Source: Amaurobius ferox (taxonomy: Eukaryota > Arthropoda > Arachnida > Araneae > Amaurobiidae). From it: a stretch of DNA of 64,000 bases. A model generated the notes under the pieces. The model saw only the letters and a program-made list of their open reading frames with translations. It ran no database searches and was not told where the DNA came from. The position numbers were made by a program, and so were the translations under genes. The stretch lies in the NCBI GenBank assembly GCA_951213105.1, contig OX578152.1:97338568-97402567 (forward strand), read 5' to 3'. Every line of letters starts with the position of its first letter. The stretch's first letter is position 1. This document shows, piece after piece, positions 1 through 12,085 of the stretch.

Positions 1-32
1 TCCTTACGAAGAACGGGTATGCTACTAGTTTA
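1..32 (-). mobile_element. Terminus of a family E element, cut by the window edge
   Basis: The reverse complement gives ACTAGTAGCATACCCGTTCT followed by a CTTCGTA stretch. This is nearly the same as the start of the full family E copy at 36513. Only the outer end lies in this window; the body lies to the left. Confidence 0.6.
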
Positions 33-429
33 ATAATAAATAAATGAATATGAAGGAATTGTCTTACAGATTCGGTTCAAAGATCGTTAGAAAGAACGTT
101 CTTTGATCTTTCTGTTGATGTCAAGATGACAACTCTATGATGATATTTTCGATCGCTTAGAAACCGATTTGTGTGAAAATCTCTCTAAATCGAGCTTTAA
201 CATAAAAAAACTATAATAAATTAATTCGAATTTTTCAAAAAATCTTTGCGAAGTACATCGTCCAGAGACCTAAAGTAGCACAAACATCTTATTTTTCTAT
301 GTAAGATTAATATTTTGTCTTTTGTTGTTGATTTTGTGATGAAGACATGCATTCATATTGGGCTATATGCGAATCTAAAACAAATGTAGAATATAAATGC
401 ATGAGAAAGTCCAATGGTCCTCGGATTTT

Positions 430-465
430 CCCAGAATTCATCAGCAGGCGGTGATGAATTCTGGG
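430..465. repeat. Perfect 14-bp inverted repeat with 8-nt loop
   Basis: CCCAGAATTCATCA at 430-443 is matched perfectly by its reverse complement at 452-465. The 8-nt loop is GC-rich. It lies in a stretch without genes and its role is unknown. Confidence 0.85.
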
Positions 466-969
466 TATATTTGCACTTGCGGGGGATGTCAGAATAAGAA
501 TCAAGGAGGTGCTAGAAATTTGGAGGCTCGGAGGTGTGTGGGGGAAGGGGGGGGGGATATGGGGTGTCGGAAAAATTTAAAAAGCGACATGGGACTCGAC
601 CGACGACTATGGGTCACGTCCCAGTAGGGTTCTTGAAAAAGTTCCTGTTTCTTACATTATGTGAATAAATTCTGTCTTGTCAAAATAGGAATGTTCAACA
701 CCTTGGCTTTGCTGTAATTTTTGAACGTTGGATTGTTGAAAACCCATGCACATGCGACGTCATTACCGGCAATTAACTTAACTGCCAGGTGAAAAGGTCG
801 TTTTCCCATCCCATATTAGAGTATGCTCTTTTGCTGTTTCAGGGCTTCTTGCTTCTAGGAAGATTGTAATAAATCTATAATGTATGTAGTAAATCTAATA
901 ATATGCAGGTATGATAATAAATCTTTTAAAGTAAGTATAAAAAGTCTTGATTGGATATCTGGGAGGGGG

Positions 970-1035
970 GGGGGGGGTTGTTGAGACCCAGACCGTCCGA
1001 CCTACCAGAAAGGTGTAAGGTAACTGTATGGACGG
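970..1035 (-). mobile_element. 3' tail of the tRNA-derived SINE (5'-truncated)
   Basis: This matches, in reverse, the 3' part of the SINE seen at 43746-44280 and 20254. The shared words are GACGGTCTGGGTCT, the CTTTCTGGTAGGTC segment, and GGCCGTCC at the inner edge. The head with the pol III boxes is missing, as expected of a 5'-truncated retroposon. G-rich tracts flank both sides. Confidence 0.75.
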
Positions 1036-1632
1036 CCGGGGGAGGGGGGGGGGTAAAGTGTTTCTAATATAGGCATTATGGATTAATATATTTTTTAATT
1101 AATATGAAATCTTCGAAAAAGTACAACATGCATGAAAATTTAAGGGTCAAACAATTTCAGAGACAAAAACAGCCTTCTTAGAAAAACAAACAGACAAACA
1201 AGAAGCACAATCCGATTTATTCAAGCATCTGCGGAGAATAGCACCACTCGGCTAAAGGTAGGAGAAACATTGCCACCGAGAAGAAATGAAGCGAGGTAAA
1301 TCAATGGAGACAGAAATATGAAGGGCAAGATACTAAGAAAGAACTTCAGTGCCCACAGAGGAAATAAAGAACGTCAGAAAATAAAAAAACAAACTGAAAG
1401 AAATCACGGCGGTAAGAGAATGGATACCAGAGTGAATAGAAATGACTTAATTAGTGAATAAACCTACTAAAATGGTAACGGAAGAACACTGGGCATTTAA
1501 CCCATCTGTAAAAATACAAAATGGAAAAATCCGACCTTTCATTCAATTACGCCTAACTTTCGTGTGAGTCAGACGATCTGGGTTCTTCAAACGAGAAAAT
1601 TAATTAAAAATGACGACAAAACAGTTTGAAAA

Positions 1633-2384
1633 ATCTGATGTGGGGCAGCACATGACTTCCCCTGCAGACTTATATTAACGTTCTCTTTATTTTAATTAAA
1701 TTTATTTCACTTTTAATTCAATTTTCGTTCTCATTCGATAACCGGACTTGTTTTCATAGGTGGCGTAGAGAAAATACGAAAAAACTAAAATATCTCGAGA
1801 ACGGCTAGTCCTAGTGTAATGGGGTTGGTCTTATTCTTTTCGGCGTTAAAAATTACGCATTAAACGAGCATTTAATGAATATATTTGAGTATACTAGTTC
1901 ATTAGTTTAGATTTTGACGATTTTTGCGGGCCATTTTGCAAAAAAAGGCAGGTTATATTTTTCCGAATCGTACCAAAATCTAATCAGCACCAGAGTAACC
2001 CACAAGTGACTCATCTACCGAATTTTGTGAAATTCGGCCCATAAGTTTTTTAGCTAGAGTGGATACAAGCTTTTGCGGGCCATTTCGCAAAAAAAGGCAG
2101 GTTCTTTTATCCCAAATCGTACCCAAAACTAATCAGCACCAGGCTCGCTCCCAAGTGACTTACCTACAAAATTTTGTAAAATTCTGTTCATTAGTTTTTT
2201 AGTTAGAGTGGATACAAAATCTGCACAGACAGACAGACACACACACAGACGTCACGCTAAAAATGGTTTTTTCGTATTCTAGAGGCCTTGAAACGTGTAG
2301 ATCCGTCGAAAACTCGAGTTGTGATTTTCGGTATGATTCCAATACTTTCCCTATACATTACCATGTATTGCAGGGAAAGTAAAA
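1633..2384 (+). mobile_element. Family A hairpin-ended element, copy 1
   Basis: It opens with ATCTGATGTGGGGCAGCACA (a small stem-loop, ATGTG/CACAT) and CTTCCCCTGCAGAC. It ends with a palindromic block, CTTTCCCTATACAT / ATTGCAGGGAAAG, at about 2346-2380. In the middle are two units of about 150 bp that start GCGGGCCATTTNGCAAAAA. A GACA/CA microsatellite at about 2228-2250 lies near the 3' end. There is no coding capacity. The end of this copy abuts copy 2 directly. Confidence 0.85.
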
Positions 2385-3140
2385 ATCTGATGTGGGCAGC
2401 ACATGACTTTCCCTGCAGACTTATATATACATTATCTTATTCTAATTAAATTTAATTCACTATTAATTCAATTTTCGTTCTCATTTGGTAACTGGACTCA
2501 TTTTCAAAGGTGGCGTAGAGAAAAAAGCAAAAAAACAAAAATATCTCGAGAAACGGCTAGTCCTAGTGTAATGGGGTTGGTCTTATTCTTTTCTTCGTTA
2601 AAAATTACGTATAAAACAAGCATTTAATGGATATATTTCAGCATACGTAGTTTTTTATTTTAGATTTTGTCAATTTTTGCGGGCTATTTTGCAAAAAAAG
2701 GCGGGTTATTTTTTTCCGAACCGTACCAAAATCTAATCAGCACCAGGGTGACCCACAAGCGACTTATCTACCAAATTTTGTGAAATTCGGTCCATTAGAT
2801 TTTCAGCTAGAGTGGATACAAGCTTTTGCGGGCCATTTCACAAAAAAAGGCGGGTTCTTTTATCCTGAATCATACCCAAAACTAATCAGCACCAGAATCG
2901 CCCACAAGTGACTTACCTACCAAATTTTATGAAATTCGGTCAATTACTTTTTTAGTTACAGTGGATACAAAATCTGCACAGGCAGACACACAGACACACA
3001 CACAGACATCACGCTAAAAATAGTTTTTTCGTATTCTAGAGGTCTCGAAACGTGTAGATCCGTCGAAAACTCGAGTTGCGATTTTCGGCATGATTCCAAT
3101 ACTTTCCCTATACATTACCATGTATTGCAGGGAAAGTAAA
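2385..3140 (+). mobile_element. Family A hairpin-ended element, copy 2 (head-to-tail with copy 1)
   Basis: The layout is the same as in the copy that ends at 2384: stem-loop start, two internal units (about 2680 and 2825), a GACA/CA microsatellite at 2980-3005, and a terminal palindrome ending GCAGGGAAAGT at 3137. The exact head-to-tail junction suggests rolling-circle or tandem mobilisation, or insertion of one copy next to another. Confidence 0.85.
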
Positions 3141-3190
3141 AAAGCAGCAAGAGAAGTGATTCCTCCAATGGATCCCATCCTTTATTTACA

Positions 3191-3403
3191 CCATAGGCGG
3201 AGATACAGAAGATCGTGTCTGGGGGGGGGGGAGGTATTGTAGCTTATAATCCCCCTTTGCCTAATAGAAAAAAATCAGCATATTTTCTTATGGCTATATT
3301 CGTTAAATATGGATGCTAGATTTTTTCAATTATTTTTACCCAAAATTGTAGGGGCGGCGGTACTCCCCTCCCCCATGACCCCCACCCCTATCTACGCCTA
3401 TGC
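3191..3403. mobile_element. Possible MITE with CATAGGCGGAGATA-type inverted ends
   Basis: ATAGGCGGAGATA at 3191-3203 faces TATCTACGCCTAT near 3389-3401, so the ends are imperfect inverted repeats about 213 bp apart. The interior holds a G tract at about 3220-3231 and C-rich sequence. I see no clear target duplication, so the call is tentative. Confidence 0.45.
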
Positions 3404-3542
3404 TATTGTCTAATATAAAAAGAAAATTGGAATGTCGATCTTTACTGTGATTTTCTCTCTAAGGAAATATTTAATGTTCAAAGTCAAAATATTTGAGCTG
3501 CGAGTTCGTGTCCTGGACCAGACTAACAATAGCAAGACCACG

Positions 3543-3621
3543 AATTTTTCCAGGCATGTATACATGCCTGGAAAAATTATTCAACTATGTGCCTCAACTA
3601 TAGTTGAGGCACATAGTTGAA
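3543..3621. repeat. Two adjacent perfect palindromes (36 bp and 42 bp)
   Basis: The first palindrome (3543-3578) has half-site AATTTTTCCAGGCATGTA followed at once by its reverse complement. The second (3580-3621) has half-site TTCAACTATGTGCCTCAACT plus a central TA step. They are one base apart and have no loop, so each could extrude as a cruciform or fold as RNA. Confidence 0.9.
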
Positions 3622-3768
3622 TTTTTGCAAGACTGAGCCTTTTATTCAACTTCGATTAATTTTATGAGTTATTCTACTTTCTGTGCACTTTGAAGTGAAA
3701 AATTTTCTTTTGTATGGACGCGTCCCTCGAGTTTTTTTGTCTCGTTACCGCAAAAACAATAGCATACA

Positions 3769-5015
3769 ACTAGCCGAATACCCGTTGAAAATCAACGGTC
3801 TCGCAATAAGCAACCACTGAATAATGCAAATTTTATAATAATTCGCGTTTCACATATATTCGACAGATGGAATATTTTGGTGTGCAGAACCCCCTAAAGA
3901 AGAAAATATTGGGAAACTAAATTTGCGGATTTCTTCCTCTGCTTGTCTTGTGTTTTTTATCAGATTATTGGTCCATATACGAAATATCAAGCCTCTATCA
4001 CATTTAAAAGGAAGAGCACCAAATTTGAAGTCTCTATCTCATAGCGAAGCATGCTTTTCTAGCATTTCACCTTTCGAATACTTTAGTGCGGAGTGTCTAC
4101 CCCCTTAAATACACATTTTTGAAAAACTTTATTCTTTTTGGGATTTCTATCAAATGATTCGGCCATATACCAAATATCAAGCCTCTATCACGTTTTAAAA
4201 GGAGCATTTCTCCTTTATTCGGAAAATCGAACATATTAGTGTGCGCACCCCTGAAAGTAACAAATATTGGAAATTTGAAATTTCACACTTTCTTCCTTTC
4301 AAACTATCTACCCTTACACCAAATTTGATATATCTGTCTCATTTCGAAACATGGTTTTTTAGCAATTCACTTTTCGAACGTTTCACTCTTTAGCACAACC
4401 TTAAACGAAAATTGTTGAAAAACTATATTCGTCTTGCGTGTTTCCGTCAAATGATTAGCCCATATACTAAATTTCAAGCCTCTATCAAATTTTAAAGGAG
4501 CGTTTTCTCATTTTTTCTGTAAATCGAACATTTTGGTATGCGGCACCCCCTTAAGTAGAAAATATTGGAAATCTGAAATTGCACACTTTCTTCCTTTCGA
4601 ACGATTTACCCATACTCCAAACTTGAAGTCTCTATCTCATCGCAAAGCATGCTCTCCTATCATATCACTTTTCGAACGTTTTCGTACGCTGCACCCCCCC
4701 CCCCCCCCTTAAGTAGAAAATATTGGAAATCTGAAATTGCACACTTTCTTCCTTTCGAGTGATTTACCCATATACCAAATTTGAAGTCTCTATCTCATCG
4801 CAAAGCATGCTTTCCCGTCATTTCACTTTTCGAACGTTTTGGTGTGGGGCACCCCCTCTATAGAACGTTTTCGAAAAATTCGATTTTTTCAGGGGTTTTT
4901 ATCGAACGACCGAGCCGTGTACCAAATTGCAAGTCTCTATCTATTCGGGAAGTGCCTAAAAAAAGCGTGACTGACAGACAGACAGACAGACAGACACTTG
5001 GCAATTAGTATATAC
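3769..5015 (+). mobile_element. Family D element 1 with ~145-bp internal repeats
   Basis: It starts ACTAGCCGAATACCCGTTGA, with hairpin CCGTTG-AAAAT-CAACGG. It continues with repeated units of about 145 bp and ends with (ACAG)n, CACTTGGCAATTAGTATATA. Each unit carries the words ACCAAATTTGAAGTCTCTAT and TTCGAACGTTTTGGTGTG. The open frames inside are repeat translations, not genes. A C tract sits at about 4696. Confidence 0.85.
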
Positions 5016-6780
5016 TAGTTAGAATACCCGTTGAAAATCAACGGTATCGCAATAAGCAACCCCTGAATAATGTAAATTTTTTAATAATTCGCGTTTCACA
5101 TTTATTCGACAAATCGAATATTTTGGTGTGCAGAACCCTCTAAAGAAGAAAATATTGGGAAACTAAATTTCCGCATTTCTTCCTGTCGAATTATTTGACC
5201 GTACACCACATTAAAGTCTATCTTATTCCGAGGCACCCCTATATTAGTATTTCTCCTTTGGAACTTTTTTCTGTGAATCACTCCCATAAATGGGCATTTT
5301 TGAAAAACTCTCTTTGTCTTGGGTTTTTTATCAGACGATTGGCCCATATACCTAATATCACGCCTCAATCACATTTAAAGAGAAGCTTGCCTCATTTATT
5401 CGAAAAATCGAACATAGTAGTGTGCGACACCCCTTAATGTAGCAAATATTGGAAATCTGAAATTTCACGCTTTCTTCCTTTCAAACTATCTACCCGTACA
5501 CCAAATTTGAAGTCTCTATCCTATCGAGAAGCATGTTTTTTCTATCACTTCACCTATCGAACGTTTTTCTGTGTAGCACCCCGTTAATGAACATTTTTGT
5601 CAAACTGTATTCATGTTTTTTTTTTTGGTCAAATGGTTCACCCATATACTAAATTTCAAGCTTCTATCACATTGTAAAGGAGGCGTTTTTCATTTGTTCG
5701 GCACATCGAACTTTTTAGTGAGCGGCACCCCCTACAATAGCAAATGTTGGAAGACTGAATTTGCACACTTTCTTCCTTTCCAACTTTTTACCCGTACACC
5801 AAATTTGAAGTCTCTATCTAATCGTGAAGCATGCTTTTGTAGCATTTCATCTTTCGAATGCTTTTGTGTGGAGTACCCACTTCCCTAGCTATACATTTTT
5901 GAAAAGCACTATTCTTTTTGTGATTGCTATGAGATGATTCGCCCATATACCAAATATAAAGCCTCTATCACGTTTTTAAAGGAGCGTTTCTCCTTTATTC
6001 CTAAAATCGAACATTTTGGTGTGCGGCACCCCCTAAAGTAGAAAATATTGGTAAACTGAAATTGTACACTTTCTTCCTTTCAAACTATCTACCCTTACAC
6101 CACATTTGATATCTCTATCTTATTCCAAAGCGTGGGTTTTTTTATCAATTGTCTTTTCGAACGTTTTACTCTGGAGCACCCCCTTAAACGAACATTTTTG
6201 AAAAACTGTGTTTTCGTCAAATTATTAGCCCATATACCAAATTTTAAGCCTCTATCAAATTTTAATGGCGCCTTTTCTCATTTATTCGGTAAATCGAACG
6301 TTTTGGTGTGCGGCACCCCCTTAAGTGGAAAATATTGGAAATCTGAAATTGCACACTTTCTTCCTTTCGAACGATTCACCCATACACCGAATTTGAAGTC
6401 TCTATTTCATCGCAAAGCATGCTTTCCTATCATTTCTCGTTTCGAACGCTTTGTTGTGCGGCACCCCCTTAAGTAGAAAATATTGGAAATCTGAAATTGC
6501 ACACTTTCTTCCTTTCGAATGATTTACCTATACACCAAATTTGAAGTCTCTATCTCATCGCGAAGTATGCTTTCCCATCTTTTCACTTTTCGAACGTTTT
6601 GGTGTGGGGCACCCCCTCTATAGAATGTTTTCGGAAAATTCGATTTTTCCAGGGGGGTTTATCGAACGACCGAGCCGTGTACCAAATTGCAAGTCTCTAC
6701 CTATTCGGGAAGTGCCTGAAAAAAGCGTGACAGACAGACAGACAGACAGACGGACAGACGGACACTTGGCAATTAGTATA
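5016..6780 (+). mobile_element. Family D element 2
   Basis: This has the same start (AATACCCGTTGAAAATCAAC) and the same (ACAG)n/CACTTGGCAATTAGTATATA end as the preceding element, but more internal units. It abuts its neighbours on both sides and shares the TATACTAG junction. Confidence 0.85.
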
Positions 6781-9590
6781 TACTAGCCGAATACCCGTTG
6801 AAAATCAACGGTCTCGCAATAAGCAACCCCTGAATAGTGCAAATTTTTTAATAATTCGCGTTTCACATTTATTCGACAAATCGAATATTTTGGTGTTCAG
6901 TACCCCCTAAAAAAGAAAATATTGGTAAACTAAATTTGCGAATTTCTTCCTTTCGAATTATCCACCCGTACAACACATTAAAGTCTATCTCATCCCGAGG
7001 CACCCCTATATTATTATTTCTCCTTTGGAACTTTTTTTTGCGAAGCACATCCATAAATGAATATTTTTGAAAAACTCTGTTTGTCTTGTTTTTTTTTATC
7101 AGATGATTGGCCCATATACCAGATATCAAGCCTCTATCACATTTAAAAGGAAGTGTACCCCATTTATTCGGAAAATCGAACATATTAGTGTGCGGAACCC
7201 CTTAAAGTAACAAAAACTGGAAATCAGAAATTTCATATTTTCTTCCTTTCAAACTATCTTCCCGTACGCCAAATTTGAAGTCCTTATCCTATCGCGAAGA
7301 GAAGCATGTTTTTCTATCACTTCACCTTTCGACCGTTTTCTGTGTAGCACCCCGTTAAAGAACATTTTTGTCAAACTGTATTCATCTTTGGTTTTTTTGT
7401 CCAATGGTTAGCCCATATACTAAATTCCTCTATCATATTGTAAAGGAGGCGTTTTTTATTTCTTCGGCAAATCAAATATTTTAGTGAGCGGCACCCCCCT
7501 ACAATAACAAATGTTGGAAAACTGAAATTGCACACTTTCTTCCTTTCCAACATTTTACCCGTACACCAAATTTGAAGTATCTATCTCATCGCGAAGCATG
7601 CCTTTCTAGCATTTTATCTTTCGAGTGTTTTTGTGTGGAGTACCCACCGCCTTAAATACACATTTTTGAAAAACTCTATTCTTTTTGTGATTTCTATCAG
7701 ATGATTCGCCCATATACCAAATATCAAGTTCCTATCACGTTTTAAAAGGGGCGTTTCTCCTTTATTCCGAAAATCGAACATTTTGGTGTGAGGCAACCCC
7801 CCCCCCCCCAAAGTAGAAAATATTGGTTAACTGAAATTTTACACTTTCTTCCTTTCAAACTATCTACCCTTACACCAAATTTGATATCTCTATCTCATTC
7901 CGCAGCATGGTTTTTTATCAATTCACTTTTCGAACATTTTTCTCTGGAGCATCCCCTTAAACGAACATTTTTGAAAAACTATATTCGTTTTGGGTGTTTC
8001 CGTCAAATGATTAGCCCATCTACCAAATTTCAAGCCTCTATCAAATTTTAAAAGAGCGTTTTCTCATTTATTCGGTAAATCGAACATTTTGGTGTGCAGC
8101 ACTCTCTTAAGTTGAAAATATAGAAAATCTGAAATTGTACACTTTCTTCCTTTCAAACGTTTACCCATACACCAAAATTTAAAGTCTCTATCTTATCGGA
8201 AACCACACTTTCCCATCATTTCACTTTTCGAACGTTTTGGTGTGGAGCACCCCCTAAACGAACATTTAAGAAAACTATATTTGTTTTAGGTGTTTTCTTC
8301 AAATGATTAGCCCATATACCAAACTTCAAGCCTCTATCAAATTTTAAAATGGTCGTTTCTCATTTATTCGGTAAATCGAACATTTTGGTGTGCAGCACCC
8401 CCCTTAAGTAGAAAATATTGAAAATCTGAAATTGTACACTTTCTTCCTTTCAAACGGTTTACCCATACACCAAATTTGAAGTCTCTATCTTATCGGAAAC
8501 CACACTTTCCCATCATTTCACTTTTCGAACGTTTTGGTGTGGAGCACCCCCTAAACGAACATTTAAGAAAACTATATTGTTTTAGGTGTTTTCTTCAAAT
8601 GATTAGCCCATATATCAAATTTCAAGCCTCTATCAAATTTTAAAGTAGCCGTTTCTCATTTATTCGGTAAATCGAACATTTTGGTGTGCGGCACCCCCTT
8701 AAGTAGAACATATTCAAAATCTGAAATTGTACACTTTTTTCCTTTCAAACGGTTTACCCATACACCAAATTTGAAGTCTCTATCTTATCGCAAAGCACAC
8801 TTTCCCATCATTTCACTTTTCGAACGTTTTGGTGTGGAGCACCCCCCTAAACGAACATTTTAGAAAACTATATTTGTTTTAGGTGTTTTCTTCAAATGAT
8901 TAGCCCATATACCAGATTTCAAGCCTCTATCAAATTTTTAAAGTGGTCGTTTCTCATTTATTCGGTAAATCGAACATTTGGTGTGCAGCACCCCCTTAAG
9001 TAGAAAATATTGAAAATCTGAAATTGTACACTTTCTTCCTTTCAAACGGTTTACCCATACACCAAATTTGAAGTCTCTATCTTATCGGAAAGCACACTTT
9101 CCCATCATTTCACTTTTCGAACGTTTTGGTGTGGAGCACCCCCCTAAACGAACATTTAAGAAAACTATATTTGTTTTAGGTGTTTTCTTCAAATGATTAG
9201 CCCATATACCAAATTTCAAGCCTCTATCAAATTTAAAGTAGCCGTTTCTCATTTATTCGGTAAATCGAACATTTTGGTGTGCGGGCACCCCCTTAAGTAG
9301 AACATATTCAAAATCTGAAATTGTACACTTTTTTCCTTTCAAACGGTTTACCCATACACCAAATTTGAAGTCTCTATCTTATCGCAAAAGCATGCTTTCC
9401 CATCATTTCACTTTTCGAACGTTTTGGTGTGGGGCACCCCTTCTATAGAACGTTTTCCGGAAATTCGATTTTTTTCCAGGGGGTTTTATCGAACGACCGA
9501 GCCGTGTACCAAATTGCAAGTCTCTATCTATTCGGGAAGTGCCTAAAAATAGCGTGACAGACAGACAGACACTTGGCAATTAGTATATAA
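6780..9590 (+). mobile_element. Family D element 3 with a ~297-bp higher-order repeat
   Basis: This is the longest family D copy. In its right half two related ~145-bp units alternate and form a higher-order repeat of about 297 bp. The marker CGAACGTTTTGGTGTG recurs at 8229, 8526, 8821, 9118 and 9416. It ends with GACAGACAGACAGACACTTG and the same terminal words as the other two copies. Length differences between the three copies come from internal unit number. Confidence 0.85.
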
Positions 9591-10512
9591 AGATAATAGA
9601 TAATATAAAACTGGTACATTGGTAGAAAAATGGTAATGAACACGCTGAAATAAACAGTTTCTCGTTTTAAAACTTTAGTTTGGCTTGAAACAAATCGCGA
9701 AGGTCAGCGGATAGGAGACGAAGTCTCCCGATTCGCAAAGCGAGTAAGGGGGGGTTGGCGAAGCTTAGCGAGCAGGGAATGTCCCTAGTTATATAGATTT
9801 ATATCTTATATTTCATAATCATTTCTATCACAGTGAGTATTAGAGTGATGAAGAGGAAATTTTCTTATGAGCTTTCATTTGCAATAGAAATCCTTTCCAT
9901 TTCCTTGGTAGAAGCAGACAAGGAAAATTTGGGCCCCTACAATTGTTTCAATGCAGATCTATGTGCTTCAAGGGCATTATGAACCCCTTTCATTAGGTCA
10001 TAAACTGCCAATCACAAAATTAAATACACTGCGAAGGTAACAGACAAAGAACTAAAGACCAGAGCGAAAATAACAAAGAACGTTGTATGCATCGCTTTTA
10101 AAATCGAAACCAAAGCAATAAATAATCATATACGAGTACTAACCAAAAGAACTCCGCAATGATCATTTGTTTCTTGTCTGTTCCTTTCACACTTATCTTC
10201 TCGGTTGGTACTCACTGTTTCATTTTCACTTGTTGAAGATGACTTTCAATATGCCCTTGAATTAATTGTCGCTTGATTTACATTCTCACAAGCAGCAGCA
10301 GTTACATTCATTGTGAATTGTGATTCGTTTGCAAGTTGTTTGTTCTTTTTAAAAATTTTCTTCATTCTTTAGACTCACTGACTTTAACCTCCGCCAAGGA
10401 GTATTTCAAGAATTTCTTGGAGGGGGCAAACGTATTTCTTAGAGAGCATGAAAGTTGATGAATTAATGTTTTTAACGATTGAATAAGAAGCAATAACTTT
10501 GAAATCCTGGTA

Positions 10513-10514
<2 letters not shown>

Positions 10515-10543
<29 letters not shown>
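10515..10543 (+). repeat. Poly-G tract, 29 nt
   Basis: An uninterrupted run of 29 G in an AT-rich background. Runs of this length can form G-quadruplexes. The proline- and glycine-rich frames across it are artefacts. Confidence 0.95.
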
Positions 10544-11761
10544 TAAACGTCCCTCCAGATCCCTCCCCTCCTAATGGCATCTCCTGGTCTCGCCAATTTT
10601 CTCACATCTATCCTTCTTCATTTATTTTACCGTTTACCTTCTCTGCGTTACATACAGTAGTATATGCAATGGGAAAGTATTATGATTGGGTCAGAATCGA
10701 TTCCCCAGATCTGGATGGATTTACAATATGTTTTGTGCACCCTTAAATACGAATAAATATTTCTTTCTATGGTGTTCGTGCGTTTATCTGTCTGTGAGTA
10801 AACTATATCTCGATCAAATTGAGAAATCGAATTTAAAGTTTATATAATTATTCCAATCGATAAACGTCAGAAGCCGCCTCTTGATTTCCTGGATGCTCGC
10901 TCTGACCTTTAGAAGACCATTGATTTTTAAAAAAAAAAAAATTTGAATTAAAAAGAAAAATATATATATATTATTTTGAAAATTGTTACAAAAATAACCA
11001 TTTAATGTGTAATCTACTTTATTAATATTTTCTTCAAAAGCGAATGACAATTTACATAGCGTTAACGCGCGACGTTTTCAAGACTCTGCATGCTTTTTTT
11101 CCCCCCCCATAAAATTTAATAAATATTAAAAATAATTAAATATGTTTAGTATTATTAAATAAATAAGTGCTTTATACTAAATATTTTAACCATAACCAAA
11201 GACTCGATTGTTTAGCACTTATCACGAATCGTTCTGGAGATATTACCAGTTTTATTTTTATTTATATTTCCACACAAAAAAGTGCCTATTTTAAAAAGCT
11301 CTAATTTGTGTCATTATTTTCCCTCAATATTGAAATTTGTTAATTAGGGAAAACCATATTATGATGTTAAAATTGGGAAATGCATTATTTCACAATTTTA
11401 AGGCTGTAATACTGTTGTTCCAAACAGTCATTTACTGTATACGTAAATTTTAAATTGTAGGATTCCATTGCAAGAACTAAACTGGGGGTCCGTACAAATT
11501 GAAGGTATGTCACACATTTTAACCGCCCCCCCACAATCAATCAAAGCTTTAAACATGTCACATTGTTTTTACGACGCCATCCTGGACGAGGGTATCTTCC
11601 CGCACGAGAAAAAGCTGAGAACAAACATCGCACTGTAAACTTCTACTACAAATCGCTAATCTTGCTCCCAGCCACACACGGACAGTTTTATGGACGTGAT
11701 TGTTGTGCGTGAAAAGGGAGGTTGCTCTGCAATAAAGAGGGGAATAATAGCTGAAAGCCGA

Positions 11762-11793
11762 GGGGGGGGGGGGGGGGGGGGGGGTGGGGGGGG
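11762..11793 (+). repeat. Poly-G tract, 23 nt plus interrupted extension
   Basis: A run of 23 G, then a single T and 8 more G. It is one of more than twenty long G or C homopolymers in the window. Confidence 0.95.
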
Positions 11794-11937
11794 TTAACAG
11801 CCTTAAGTACCTGTTCGGCAAGGGGCTGCTTTTCGTATATATGATCTGCTGGTGGTATCCTGTCTGGGTTTGAGAACTGTTGCTTGATTGATATTAATAT
11901 GCTACCATTTTAAGTATAGGCGTAAATTTGTAGAAAA

Positions 11938-12085
11938 AGTTAAAAGCGGGGAGGGGGGGGGGGGGGCAATTAGTGGCGTATATACATATATTTGGGGGTG
12001 GAGACCGTACTGCCGCCCCATCCCCTACAAAATATTTTGCGCTTCTTATACATCAACAATGTGTGTAACCCAGTTTTATAAATTA
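11938..12085 (+). repeat. Dispersed repeat G, copy 1
   Basis: GTTAAAAGCGGGG, a G tract, then TTAGTGGCGTATATACATAT, and the tail CTTATACATCAACAATGTGT. The same order of words occurs at 15383-15515. The length of the central G tract differs between the two copies. Confidence 0.75.

Larger units (their letters stand above)
33..1630. other. Intergenic sequence with a hairpin, poly-G tracts and a SINE tail
   Basis: No gene is recognisable here. The stretch holds a perfect hairpin at 430-465, several G tracts (near 548, 963 and 1045) and a reversed SINE tail at 970-1035. The remainder is AT-rich, with A-rich sequence between 1130 and 1500. The short open frames are broken and low in complexity. 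Confidence 0.6.

Noticed and set aside
3923..8863. Many short frames with FERF, LKSLSHR and HFLPF words
   Set aside because: They are family D repeat units read in one frame. The same words recur in step with the DNA unit, without a start, stop or codon pattern of a gene.
10362..10605. Minus-strand frames with a run of prolines
   Set aside because: The prolines come from the 29-nt G tract. The flanking residues show no domain.
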